Origin: Isochrysis galbana | Lineage: Eukaryota > Haptophyta > Isochrysidales > Isochrysidaceae | Direction: 5' to 3' | Assembly (NCBI GenBank): GCA_018136815.1 | Contig: CM030931.1 | Span: 10,303,072-10,367,071, forward strand | DNA: 64,000 nucleotides | In this document: one piece after another, positions 19,750 to 28,868 of the stretch | How positions within the stretch are numbered: the stretch's first letter is position 1 | Layout: every line of letters begins with the position of its first letter | Notes under the pieces: generated by a model | What the model was told of the DNA's origin: nothing | Databases searched by the model: none | What the model saw: only the letters and a program-made list of their open reading frames with translations | Program-made: the position numbers and the translations under genes

Positions 19750-22700
19750 TCACTCTCCACCTGCGCTTGCGAGCACGTCGACGCAATGGAGAGAATCGTC
19801 TCGGCAGCCGACGACAATTTTCCCAGCGCAAATCACGCATGATGAGAATATAGGGCCTGGAAGTCGGAACGTTGTGAGTGGCGACCCGTCCGTAGCTGCG
19901 AAGATGTGGAGCGTGCCGTCGACGGCACCGACAACCACCATATTAGCGGTATAAGATTCCGCTCCCACACCCGTAAATCCGATTTGCCCGGCTGGGGAAT
20001 CAAGAGCTGGTGACGAATGTCCGTGGAACTTTGCTAGTTGTTGCCATAAGAGCTCACCAGTCATATCGAGGCATATCAGGTGACCCGATGCCGACGCAAC
20101 GAATGCACGGTAAGTACGACATTCACGTTGCGCCGACAGCGTGGGCCATTGCCCTCGTGTGACGGTGGGAGCGGCAAACACCGGCCCATCGGTCTTGAAG
20201 CTCCACATTAGGCCCCCCGTGTCGGCATCGACCGCATAGACGTGGGCGTCAACACACCCGAAGATGACCAAACCACGCCCGCCACTGCTTTGTCCAAGAG
20301 CAGGCGACGAAAAGATCGGGTGACACCCTTCATCAGGTGGCTCTCGAGACGGCGTGGTGTGGCGCCATCTTAGGCTCATGGGCCCCAGAGATGGAGAGCA
20401 AATGGCGCGGCTTTCGCCACCGGAAATCACAAAACATGACAGGTGGCCGCGCAGATCGGCTACATAGACCTGGCAGCGAGTGGCATCGAAGAGGGGCGTA
20501 GCAAAAACTGGGCCACAGACTGAGCTCCAATACAACAAACGTCCTGTGCGTGCATCGAGAGCGCGAATGGAACCTCCCCAACAGGCGCCCAAGACGACGT
20601 GCTCGGGAAGTGGGCAGGCTGATGCCTTTACCGCCCCTGAAAATCCATGCCGCCAGAGCCAGGTACCGTGCCTAGCATCAAGACCGTAAATTGCTCCGTC
20701 ATACCCACCAACAACGACTACGTCCCCTTCTGATGCCGCACAACAACTCGCTTCAACTCTTGTAGGCAGTTTTGTCCGCCACACGTAGCTACCGGAGTAG
20801 AGGTCAATCGCGCCGATGGTGCCCGCATGAGATCCCACAATGGCGAGAACGCATCGCCCGCCATCCTGGCCACAGCGGCATATGCAAAGTGGCGAGGCGT
20901 CGATGCACTTATCAAGGCATCTTGCCCATGCCTCCTTCAAATGGAGGCGCAGGCCTGAGCATCGCGACCCGTTAGAATCCAAATTGCGACCAAGACCACC
21001 TGCAATCATTGATTCGATGCGGTCGTCGTGAAGGGATCGTGTCTCCCCACCCATGTCATCATCGGGTGCACCCGCTTGTCTTCCCATTGCCGATCCACCG
21101 CCTTTTGGTGGGCCAGCCTCCATGGACGGCAGCACTAGGCCGTTGCTTTTGCCGAGGGCGAAGAGAAAGTTGTCGTCGGCGCATGATGAGCGCCCTGCGA
21201 GTAAGCCGCCCGATTCGCCTTGAGCAAACCTCTCAATGGTGCTGTCAACCTCATCGCTGCAAGAGGAAGACGGTTGACTTTTGCATGGGCGCAAGTTAAA
21301 TGAGGTGGCTAGCGGCATGAACGGCCTATCACCAAGTTGACAATGATATCGATGATCTTTCGCACTGGAAATGGCGTGGTCCTCCCCCCTTCGGCATCCA
21401 ATCTCATGGGCGTCCTCAGAGTTAGCCCCGTGACCGTGTCGCATAAGGCTTCTCTCCTCTCCGATTGCCGAGACGGTGATGATCATATGTATCACATTCG
21501 CCGCCTCCTCTGACACTACGAGGTGTGGACGAGGTGCTGCCTTAGCGTCGACCGAAGCGTCAGCGCGCTGTGCTTCCGCTGTCCGCTTTTGCCCGCGTCG
21601 CCTACGCGCCAAGCCGACCATCTCGCACAACCGGCCTTCCCCAAGGAAATACGTGGCGTCCCATGAAGAGCCCGGGTCAAGCGACTGCATTTCGTATGCG
21701 GCTCGAACCGCAAGGACCGACGTCATCCCCAGGTCGGCCAAGCACTCAGATCGAGCCAGCGGTCGCCCAAGACCAAGGAGGCGGCCCAAGACGGAGCACA
21801 GCAGCTGCAGCAAAGCCTCATCAGGACGATTATACGGGACCGGAACTCCAACCACTGCTGCACTTGTGGCGTCGGGTGTACGATTCAAGTCATCGATGTC
21901 TTCGGGACCCAATGTGGCATCAACACTTGTACGTTCGAGAGGCAACCTCGCGGAGCAAGCAGCTCCTCCGTCTGGCGCATAGGGCGTCTCTATTTTTGAC
22001 AACCTCGAAGCTTCCCTTGCGCCTGATCGAATCTCAAGAGGAGAGAAATTGATAAATCGCCCCGAGTCCGAAGTGTAGTCTTGTTGAGCGAGCTGCTCAC
22101 GCAACAAGATGGGAAGTTGCGTGCGCAACGTCACTCGATCAACCTTTCCTGACGCAAGATAGGGCAGAGATGACACAACCAGCCATCTAGAGGGCCGTAG
22201 CGCCTCGGGAAGCAGCTCAATCGCAGCGCGTCGCAGCTTGAACAACAGCCGAGCCGTCTCCGCCGACGTCTTAGATGCCACAAAATCATTGCAAGCTGCG
22301 GGGCCTCGACCGGTTTCACCTCCACGCCAGTCAGCATGAGTACGATGCACCGCAGCGCCATAACTTCTCTCATCGAAATTCTCGTGCAAGGTGCATATGA
22401 GCACCAGATGACCCGCACCTATACACTGAGTCCCAGAGTCGTCACCCTCGGCTTGTAACGCAACAGCATGCTTGAGGAAAGGCAAGCCCGCGAGCAGTGT
22501 GGCCTCCACTTCGAATGGGTGCACCCGTACACCTCGTACCTTCACTTGTTCATCTGCTCGGCCCTCAAAGAGGAGCTCCCCGTCGCCTCCCCATCGCCCT
22601 AAGTCACCCGTCCGGAACCAGCGGACGCCATATTCATCCACAAAGCGGGGAAGATCCGTCGTAGGATGATTGACCTCGTCCAAGTATCCCGCAGCGAGCA

Positions 22701-24015
22701 CATCACCTGATACATAAATCTCGCCTACCGCGCTTTGGCCGTCAGCCGTATCAGTCGGCCGTATAGTCTTTATCTGCCCGAGACACACATCTGACTCATG
22801 CCCTGAGGGGGTGCTCGCCACCAAACGAATCGATGCACCGCAAATTGGCGCACCAAGAGGACATGTCGCAGCTGCTACTCTGGACGTGTGCTCAGCCCAC
22901 ATGCCGCCTTGCATGCCTAACACGCTTGCTTCAGCCTCTGCACGTCCACCCACACAAAAACACGTCACGTCGGCAGACACTTCGGTGCAGCCGTACAAAT
23001 TCAGCACCTGGGCCAGAGGGAGTAGCGAGGCGGCATGATGGGCAAGCGTGAGAGGTAGTGGCTCACCCGACAAAGACAGTACTCGCAACGATGGAAGGTG
23101 ATACGGAGCCGTGGATGAGGCTGGCTGTCCATCGACACCGAGCACGAGGCCGTCGAGGAGCATGCGCAAGGCTGTCGGTACCATCGTGATGCGTGTCACT
23201 CCATGCACTTGGAGTGCACGCCACATGTCAAGCGGCCGCATCCTCACGAGCTCCCGCGAAAGGACAAGCACTGGCACCCCCCTCCCAAGCGGAGCGAGGA
23301 TCTCTGCGAGAGAGTCCACAAAAGTCAGCGCTGTCTTGCACGCGCAGAGCTCTCCGACTCCGTTCATCAACCTGCTCGGCCCGTGCTCGTCGTACGGGAA
23401 CGCCTTCCACCCCCAATGCAAGCGTGCGAGCAGCCCTCTCGCAGTCCCTAGCACACCCTTTGGCTCGCCTGTCGAGCCACTTGTGAACAAAATGTATGCT
23501 ACGTCCGGCGGGATGGGTACCTGACCGTTGCCCGGCTTTTGAGCGCTGATGGAGATGGCAGATATCACACCGAGATAATGGCCGTCGGCCACATCCAAGC
23601 TTGGGATCGGGCGGTGTAGCTGCCCCGCCCCAATCGCGTGACTAGGCCCAAGTGTTGCTGCGAGCCGAGAGAAGCTCTCCGTGTCGCAGAGGGCGACGGC
23701 TGGGTTCGTTCGAGAGAGCAGATGGAGGACTCGTCTGAGTGGTGTCGGCTCAAGTGGCATATACACGCCACCTGCGCGCCAGATGGCGAGAATTGCCGCG
23801 ATTGACTCCGCAGAGAGACTCGCGATGAGTGCGATGAGTGGCTGCACCGGCTGAGGGCCGCATGCCGTGCGTATCGCGCGTGTGAGGCGGCGAACGAGGC
23901 GTTCGAGCGCGCCGAATGAGATGCAGCGCACCACGTCGCCTCGCGTGTCCGTCTCTGCCACCGCCAGGCGGGACGGCTCGCCGGCGAGAAGGCCGGCCAG
24001 AGAGGCCGCCGCCAT
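19750..24015 (-). CDS. AASDH: AASDH-like enzyme: adenylation domain, acyl carrier protein and PQQ-type beta-propeller
   Basis: A single uninterrupted frame of 1421 residues from the ATG at 24015; a GTG nine codons upstream is also in frame. Residues about 40-560 are an AMP-forming synthetase: the P-loop-like FTSGSTGEPKG near 178, WFRTGDLGRW near 468, then GRADEQVKVRG and the lysine motif ASGKVDR. A carrier domain follows near 730-780 with the pantetheine site LGMTS (usual LGGDS). Residues about 850-1040 are poorly conserved linker. About 1050-1418 form repeated blades (VVVGGYDGAIYGLDARHG, GGSIRALDARTGRLLYW) of the PQQ/quinoprotein type. This architecture is that of animal AASDH (ACSF4), which activates beta-alanine. 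Substrate here is inferred only from architecture. Confidence 0.85.
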   Translation of the reverse strand: MAAASLAGLLAGEPSRLAVAETDTRGDVVRCISFGALERLVRRLTRAIRTACGPQPVQPLIALIASLSAESIAAILAIWRAGGVYMPLEPTPLRRVLHLLSRTNPAVALCDTESFSRLAATLGPSHAIGAGQLHRPIPSLDVADGHYLGVISAISISAQKPGNGQVPIPPDVAYILFTSGSTGEPKGVLGTARGLLARLHWGWKAFPYDEHGPSRLMNGVGELCACKTALTFVDSLAEILAPLGRGVPVLVLSRELVRMRPLDMWRALQVHGVTRITMVPTALRMLLDGLVLGVDGQPASSTAPYHLPSLRVLSLSGEPLPLTLAHHAASLLPLAQVLNLYGCTEVSADVTCFCVGGRAEAEASVLGMQGGMWAEHTSRVAAATCPLGAPICGASIRLVASTPSGHESDVCLGQIKTIRPTDTADGQSAVGEIYVSGDVLAAGYLDEVNHPTTDLPRFVDEYGVRWFRTGDLGRWGGDGELLFEGRADEQVKVRGVRVHPFEVEATLLAGLPFLKHAVALQAEGDDSGTQCIGAGHLVLICTLHENFDERSYGAAVHRTHADWRGGETGRGPAACNDFVASKTSAETARLLFKLRRAAIELLPEALRPSRWLVVSSLPYLASGKVDRVTLRTQLPILLREQLAQQDYTSDSGRFINFSPLEIRSGAREASRLSKIETPYAPDGGAACSARLPLERTSVDATLGPEDIDDLNRTPDATSAAVVGVPVPYNRPDEALLQLLCSVLGRLLGLGRPLARSECLADLGMTSVLAVRAAYEMQSLDPGSSWDATYFLGEGRLCEMVGLARRRRGQKRTAEAQRADASVDAKAAPRPHLVVSEEAANVIHMIITVSAIGEERSLMRHGHGANSEDAHEIGCRRGEDHAISSAKDHRYHCQLGDRPFMPLATSFNLRPCKSQPSSSCSDEVDSTIERFAQGESGGLLAGRSSCADDNFLFALGKSNGLVLPSMEAGPPKGGGSAMGRQAGAPDDDMGGETRSLHDDRIESMIAGGLGRNLDSNGSRCSGLRLHLKEAWARCLDKCIDASPLCICRCGQDGGRCVLAIVGSHAGTIGAIDLYSGSYVWRTKLPTRVEASCCAASEGDVVVVGGYDGAIYGLDARHGTWLWRHGFSGAVKASACPLPEHVVLGACWGGSIRALDARTGRLLYWSSVCGPVFATPLFDATRCQVYVADLRGHLSCFVISGGESRAICSPSLGPMSLRWRHTTPSREPPDEGCHPIFSSPALGQSSGGRGLVIFGCVDAHVYAVDADTGGLMWSFKTDGPVFAAPTVTRGQWPTLSAQRECRTYRAFVASASGHLICLDMTGELLWQQLAKFHGHSSPALDSPAGQIGFTGVGAESYTANMVVVGAVDGTLHIFAATDGSPLTTFRLPGPIFSSCVICAGKIVVGCRDDSLHCVDVLASAGGE

Positions 24016-24680
24016 CGCCGGACTGTCCCAATTTCGTAGCACAAGACATCTCTCCTCGCGGCACTTCTTTGTTTAAAACTTAAGGTCCGCGGATGAGAGG
24101 GAGGGGCCACCCACACGGTGGCTTAAAATAACCCACAGGTTACAAGTAAAAGTCTGTCATCGTATGGAATACGACACATCGTTGGCAACAAGCTTTGCCC
24201 CGACGTCATCGACCGCTCACAATCACTGTTCGTCGATCACTCAAGCCACTGGCATCTAACATTGCATCCTCAGCGCAGGAGTCTAGCCTGCTTGTTTCGT
24301 CCCCAGGTCCATCTTCCATCTTCCCCCATCCCTCACCGAGGCGATGGCCACTCCACCCGGGATGATGAGAGGCTCTTTGCAGGCGGCCGAAGCGAAAGTT
24401 CAGAATCTAACGGCTTTGGCGAAGAAAGAAGAAACTTCGTCAGGAGAAGACCGAGGCGCCGTACGATCCTATGCGCGGCGTGCTGAACGCTGAACGTGAG
24501 TTCCAATACCTCCGGTGCCAAAGCCAACTTGTCCGACTCCGAAGCTGGGGAGAACGGCGATGAGGACGACGTCAATGCGGCCGTCTTCCCAAAACGTCAG
24601 CGTCGGCACCAACTCTCGGGGTCGTGGATCGTGGATGGACGCTTAGTCGCTTAGTTAGAGACATGAAGGAAGAGAAAGAG
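24016..24680. other. Intergenic upstream of AASDH-like gene
   Basis: The first 100 bases likely hold the minus-strand promoter. 24351-24490 has a short plus-strand frame (MATPPGMMRGSLQ...) without a domain and followed by a different open frame. It could be a fragment of a coiled-coil gene but is too short to support. Confidence 0.3.
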
Positions 24681-24744
24681 AGGCGGCTTGCCTTCATTTG
24701 GTCTCCTTTCCCTCAGGGTTTCTTCCCCTCCCTGTGGGGACTCT
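24681..24744 (+). repeat. Extra copy of the left terminus of the TIR element
   Basis: AGGCGGCTTGCCTTCATTTG and the following 44 bases to GGGGACTCT are repeated at 24888-24951, the left end of the 4.54 kb element. Here they abut the C-terminal end of the cytochrome b561-like fragment and supply its stop codon. It may be the remnant of a second insertion or of an imperfect excision. It is not flanked by TA. Confidence 0.7.
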
Positions 24745-24887
24745 CACCCTACCATGAGCACCCCCGCGAGCACCCCCAAGGAGAGGCCCAGGAGCACCCC
24801 GTACGCGACGAGAACGGCGTCGCCTTGGCTCGGCATGAGGGCGCGCCCCGAGAGGGCCTGGTAGACGCCCACGCCGAGCACGGCGTA
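24745..24887 (-). pseudogene. Cytochrome b561-like gene, 3' fragment
   Basis: On the minus strand this encodes YAVLGVGVYQALSG followed by a hydrophobic helix (AVLVAYGVLLGLSLGVLAGV), then a stop supplied by repeat sequence. It fits directly onto the 5' fragment at 29433-29610: the two halves join in frame at a TA shared by both ends of the intervening element. It is read here as the part following the conserved HKGTG. Truncated at its 3' end by another repeat. Confidence 0.6.
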
Positions 24888-25114
24888 AGGCGGCTTGCCT
24901 TCATTTGGTCTCCTTTCCCTCAGGGTTTTTTCCCCTCCCGTGGGGACTCTGGCCGAGCAACATCAAATACAAAAAAGCTCGGTCCTAGGACACCGGGCCT
25001 AGCTCACCATGAGGGCGCTCCTGTGAGCAAGGGGATGCATGGTTACTAGTGCGTGCCCCCGCCCTCGATGAAAATTCCAGCGGCCTCCTCGTCACGCATG
25101 ACGTGGACCTCTCC

Positions 25115-25750
25115 TCACACTTGTCTTGAAAGGATCGTCTTCAATGAGTGCATCGGATGTATACCGCACTCCTCGTGTGTCAGCTTGAACTTCTTTTCGA
25201 TGTCGTAAAAGCTGTGGTACGGGTCAATGTACCCCTGCTTCTTTTCGAGCATGAGGTAATGCCTACCGGTCTTATCGATGGCGTAGGGATACGGAAAGTC
25301 GTTCGCTCCTACAGGCGATACGAATGCGACGATCTCGTCGACGGCCTCAAATTCGAACACTTCGATGCCCACGAAGACGTACTTGAGGTCGCCGATGTAG
25401 AAGAGCAAAGAGTTCCCTGCTTCATTGAGCTCGTTCACTCTGTCGTACCCTCCTGACAATACAGTCAATGGGCAGAGGTAGCTGATGCCAACAAACATGT
25501 CCTCGCACACGAACGCGTGATGCGAGGCTTCGCCGTGTACATCGACCAAGTGCCTACCGTCATCGCGCTGTGCAACGGACGCGACAAAGCCCACGCCGCC
25601 ATTGTCACGGGTCGCGTACTTTTGGACACCGGGTTCAGGGGCGAGAATCCTTCGCCAGTGCTCTTCGAACTCGTGTATACCTGGGTCTCCCGTCTCAGGT
25701 GTGGGAGAGCCATGGTAAAGGAGCGACAAGGCAAGGTCTCTATGTGTCAT
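25115..25750 (-). CDS. Virus-like hypothetical protein, 211 residues (copy B)
   Basis: Complete frame from ATG at 25750, identical to the protein at 214-849 except for six substitutions. It lies near the left end of the TIR element, just inside a remnant of the 169-residue gene's tail (24955-24998). No signal peptide, membrane helix or named motif is visible. The duplication carries along its flanking non-coding DNA, so the unit of copying was the cassette and not the mRNA. Confidence 0.7.
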   Translation of the reverse strand: MTHRDLALSLLYHGSPTPETGDPGIHEFEEHWRRILAPEPGVQKYATRDNGGVGFVASVAQRDDGRHLVDVHGEASHHAFVCEDMFVGISYLCPLTVLSGGYDRVNELNEAGNSLLFYIGDLKYVFVGIEVFEFEAVDEIVAFVSPVGANDFPYPYAIDKTGRHYLMLEKKQGYIDPYHSFYDIEKKFKLTHEECGIHPMHSLKTILSRQV

Positions 25751-25860
25751 TTATGAGCACGAAACGAAAAAAGCTTCCGTGAGCATTTGGGGCCGATGCC
25801 AAGGAAGGAGGGAGAGGAGCGGCCCTCTAAAAAAAATGTGGCCGTGAATACAACAAACAA

Positions 25861-26190
25861 ATGACGGACTTGGTGGAACAACTCTCGAAACAAATCCATA
25901 ATTATAATGTGATGATAAAAAATAGCGAAGAGTGTATAGAGATATACGATCGCATGATTAATATACTAAATGTTGTAAAATTGACTTCTAATGTATTTAC
26001 AAATAGTATTAAAAAAAATACGGAAGTTGCTCAATTAGAACACAAAAAAATGCTGCATCTAGAAAATATCCGTCTAGCGAACGAGACAATCACACGACTC
26101 AGAGAACAAATACAAGAATTGTCGATGACCCCCGATACCACCACAAGGACTCGGTATAGAGCCGCTCTCTCAGGAAAGCGGAGAGTATGA
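25861..26190 (+). CDS. AT-rich coiled-coil protein, 109 residues
   Basis: Complete ATG-to-stop frame. The protein is Ile/Asn/Lys/Glu-rich and predicted helical throughout (QLSKQIHNYNVMIKNSEECI; LENIRLANETITRLREQIQE), so an oligomeric coiled coil. Its base composition is sharply lower in G+C than everything nearby, with codons such as AAT, ATA and AAA that neighbouring genes avoid. This contrast is direct evidence of a different origin, most simply a large DNA virus or virus-like element. No family is recognised. Confidence 0.65.
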   Translation: MTDLVEQLSKQIHNYNVMIKNSEECIEIYDRMINILNVVKLTSNVFTNSIKKNTEVAQLEHKKMLHLENIRLANETITRLREQIQELSMTPDTTTRTRYRAALSGKRRV

Positions 26191-26277
26191 GTGAGTGCGA
26201 GGGTGGAGAGGCTACCCATGTTTGAATTAGTAGCAGCCATAATATTGAGTGGCTGGTGTGCAAGTGACCGCGCCCCT

Positions 26278-26724
26278 TTAAAATATTCTCACAGAGTTTG
26301 CATTCGCTGTGGATAATCGCTTGGTCACGGTCCTGATGACAAAGACGACCACCGCCACGAGCGCGGCGACGACCCCAAGCGTGACCAACAAGGCGGTCAG
26401 CATTACTTTGTCGAAGATGAAGCGGAGGGCCAGCTGTGTTGGTGTTTCCACCGAGTCCGCACTGCACTCGACGTGGAGCGAGCGCACCGGGTGCGTCCAC
26501 CCGATCGCCTTCAGGTCGACTTCTTCACGGCGCTTGTCTTGTGCTTGCGGGTCGTCTACCGACGGGCCGTGTATGGTCGAGCTCACGCCTTTGGAGTGGG
26601 GCTCGGAAAAGATAGTCATTTTGCACCCCATCCTCGCAGATGCCTGCTTGGGGTCCTGGAGGTTCACCTCGTACTTTCCCGTTCCAAAGCCATTCCTATC
26701 GACGCGCCCGGGGGCGTTCCCCAT
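26278..26724 (-). CDS. Putatively N-myristoylated, C-terminally membrane-anchored protein, 148 residues
   Basis: The frame starts MGNAPGRV, which fits the N-myristoylation consensus (Gly2, small residue at position 6). The body is polar with few cysteines. Near residues 110-132 is one strong membrane helix (LTALLVTLGVVAALVAVVVF) followed by a basic cytosolic-type tail. A myristoylated head and a tail anchor together are typical of virion membrane proteins of nucleocytoplasmic large DNA viruses, but I see no diagnostic sequence match. Complete and unbroken. Confidence 0.6.
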   Translation of the reverse strand: MGNAPGRVDRNGFGTGKYEVNLQDPKQASARMGCKMTIFSEPHSKGVSSTIHGPSVDDPQAQDKRREEVDLKAIGWTHPVRSLHVECSADSVETPTQLALRFIFDKVMLTALLVTLGVVAALVAVVVFVIRTVTKRLSTANANSVRIF

Positions 26725-26778
26725 TGTTACAATTTAGGCTCGCACGCACACGGGAGCGCCTTTTGTTTTTGGGCTGCT

Positions 26779-27000
26779 TTATTTTTTTTTGGGGCCTTCG
26801 GCCTCGACGTCCGCCCGCGCGCTGAGCAGTGCACTCACGGAGGCGCAGTCGCCCAGCTGGACCGCCATCTCCAGGATGCCCTTGTGGCCCGGGTCGGCGT
26901 TCGCCTCGAGCAGCAGCTCCACGCACCGGTGCGCCCCTGCACTGACCGCGCCGGCGAGGGGGGAGCGCAGCCCGAAGTTGGGGTCAGCATCCTCAAAGAT
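26779..27000 (-). pseudogene. Ankyrin-repeat fragment
   Basis: Minus-strand residues show about two ankyrin repeats: PLAGAVSAGAHRCVELLLEA followed by NADP, then MAVQLGDCASVSALLSARAD and a short acidic-basic end. The frame continues upstream to an ATG at 27162, but that part is antisense to the better supported plus-strand protein at 27000-27684. The real fragment probably starts near 27000 and lacks its beginning. Confidence 0.5.
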
Positions 27001-27684
27001 CACAATTTCGACACGCTCGCCTCTCGGATCGAGCAAGGGCGGGACAGCGTGCTTCGCCTTCAGGAGCGTTCCGTGGACGCGGCGCTCAACGCGTTGCCCG
27101 TCGTGAAGGACGTGAGGTACGCGACCAAGCTCGCTGCCTTCAACTTGGTCGACAACCCTCATCCCTCATCAGCGGTGGACCATCCCGAGAAGTGCATCCA
27201 GGCGGGCAAACATTTCGCCTTCTGCTCCAACTCGTTCGCCTTTCCGGGCGGCAAGCTCGCCGACCTTCGTGGGATGACGTGCCGCGATGTGACCCACGAC
27301 ACCATGGGAGGAAAGGTGTGCAGCACGTTCCCCAACGTGACCGCCGGGCTGACCGAGCTCTACGGCACGATCGCGCTCAACAGCACCATGGCCCCCACGC
27401 TGCACGTCCCGATTCCGTTCGAGTTCACCGCCTCCAAGATGGACATCCCGGACGACATGCGCTGCATCAAGGCCCAGGACGTCATGCTCTGCTCGGCACA
27501 CCTCGAGGCCGGTTTGGAGACGCCCGGTGCGAAGCCCCTGGGGAAGTGCTACCCGGTCGCGTCCCTCAGCGCCGACTCGCAGGACCCGCTCCATGGCTTC
27601 ATCTGCAAGTCCTCGCCGGGCCCCATGTTGTCGGCCAACGTCGTCGGTGCCGCCGCGGCGTACAATGCGCTCCGGTTTGCGTGA
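27000..27684 (+). pseudogene. Cys-containing hypothetical protein, N-terminus missing
   Basis: The plus-strand frame reads as an ordinary protein from about 27000: DTLASRIEQGRDSVLRLQER, then a stretch with eight regularly spaced cysteines (PEKCIQAGKHFAFCS, GMTCRDV, GGKVCSTFP, MRCIKAQDVMLCSAH, LGKCYPVAS, GFICKSS) ending at a stop at 27684. The Cys/Pro/Thr content suggests an extracellular or virion-surface protein. Upstream the frame runs antisense to the ankyrin fragment without a credible start, so the N-terminal part was lost at the junction near 26990-27010. Family unknown. Confidence 0.5.
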
Positions 27685-27754
27685 ACCGCGCTCTCCGTCC
27701 CCGCGTGACGCAGTATAGTGCGCATTGGTGAAATTTATATTCTGATACCGCAAA

Positions 27755-28543
27755 TCACATAGATATAAAAACGTGAAGGCGTATCGCAAAGCCTGTTATG
27801 CGCGGTGCGGGGCATGGGCTTACTTTTTTTTTGGGGGGGGGAAGGGAGGGACCCGCCCCCTCGTAACATACCGGGACGCGCGCATTTTTTTTTCGACACC
27901 AGTAATACAACCACCGCTTTCCACCTACCCAGCCCGAATAGTCCCGATCATGGCGCGCAGCTCCGGTCGCCTCAGCGGCATTTCCCGCACAACCTGCAGC
28001 AGCTGCGGCGCAACCGGGGGCAGCGCGAGCGCGCCAAGAAGGCGCTGCTCTGGACCGCCGCCATAGCCGTCGCGGTCGTCGCCTACTTCGCGAAGAACAT
28101 CCTCCTCGCGCCCAACGCCTACCCCGTGCTGCGCGACTGGTGGGCGTCGGCGCGCCGCGGGTCATCATTCGGGCGAGTACGACTACGCCATTGCGGGTAT
28201 CGTCATCGATGACGTTTCTCTTTTGAATATCTTGTGATAGATTCCTGATATCCTCGGTGTATATCGGTTTGATTCCCTGCTTCGTCGCCTTCTTCGTATT
28301 TGCCAGTTTTATGATGAGGTCTACCAACTTCTTCTCATCATTCTCCCGCGTTTCGGGGTCGTTACTCGGGAATACACCCTCGAACATCTGGATATGTGCT
28401 GGTTTTATTAACGTCGTCCTAAATTCTTTGTTTAGCGAAGAAATAGCTAACATTTGAGCAGATGATAAATGAGGGGCGATCTCTCCTGCGAATATATCAG
28501 GGTTCAGAAGAGATTGGGCCAACGCCACTGGAGGCGAAGACAT
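27755..28543 (-). CDS. F-box-like protein, C-terminal part doubtful
   Basis: The frame starts at an ATG at 28543. The first 125 residues look real: IFAGEIAPHLSSAQMLAISS followed by LNKEFRTT fits the F-box pattern, and a lysine-rich helical part follows. F-box proteins recruit substrates to SCF ubiquitin ligases and are frequent in large DNA viruses beside ankyrin proteins. After about residue 125 the frame becomes Arg/Ala low complexity, antisense to a plus-strand membrane protein at 27949-28212, so the true 3' end probably lies near 28165. Confidence 0.45.
   Translation of the reverse strand: MSSPPVALAQSLLNPDIFAGEIAPHLSSAQMLAISSLNKEFRTTLIKPAHIQMFEGVFPSNDPETRENDEKKLVDLIIKLANTKKATKQGIKPIYTEDIRNLSQDIQKRNVIDDDTRNGVVVLARMMTRGAPTPTSRAARGRRWARGGCSSRSRRRPRRLWRRSRAAPSWRARAAPGCAAAAAGCAGNAAEATGAARHDRDYSGWVGGKRWLYYWCRKKNARVPVCYEGAGPSLPPPKKKVSPCPAPRITGFAIRLHVFISM
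27949..28212 (+). pseudogene. Small single-helix membrane protein, frameshifted start
   Basis: A plus-strand frame encodes RERAKKALLWTAAIAVAVVA followed by YFAKNILLAP, one membrane helix with a basic N-terminal flank. The nearest ATG (27950, MARSSGRLSGIS) is in another frame, so a single-base change near 27990 would connect them. The overlap with the antisense F-box-like frame suggests two joined fragments. Confidence 0.4.
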
Positions 28544-28685
28544 GCCTAAGGGGCGGTGGTCTTTCTCTTATCGAAGGGGAAAAAAGCATCGGTCTTCCTT
28601 CTTGGCTCGCTCCCCGCCCAAGCGGTGCGGCGTCCCCAGAAAGTTGTTTCCCCCCCACCCCCAGGTCCGTAGCATTTTGGGGGGA

Positions 28686-28868
28686 TCAGCAGCCCGTGCG
28701 GCTGAACCAGCCGTTCCTCCGAAACGCCTGAGACTGTGGGTCAGCAGTGTCACACTTCCTATATCCTGCGCGTTGGAGCCAGTCGATGACACGCCTGTCC
28801 TTCGGCTTGTCGTGACCGTCAAGCTCGATACAGAATGTGTCGATGTGCACACGGCTAAAGTCGATGGT
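28686..28868 (-). pseudogene. FkbM-like methyltransferase C-terminal fragment
   Basis: About 60 codons without a start, ending at TGA 28686-28688. They show VHIDTFCIELDGHDKPKDRR, then VIDWLQRAGYRKC and RNGWFSR. This is the order seen at the end of FkbM-family SAM-dependent methyltransferases (D-x-E/D-GH followed by the GY and terminal D/N-x-WF signature). It directly follows the ankyrin gene on the same strand, so the two were joined by rearrangement. Too short to be functional. Confidence 0.5.

Noticed and set aside
24351-24640. Two short overlapping frames that could be exons of a coiled-coil gene
   Set aside because: Neither links through clear splice sites and no domain is present.
26473-27000. 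N-terminal part of the plus-strand frame ending at 27684
   Set aside because: It is antisense to the ankyrin fragment and to the myristoylation-motif protein; only the part after about 27000 reads as a protein.
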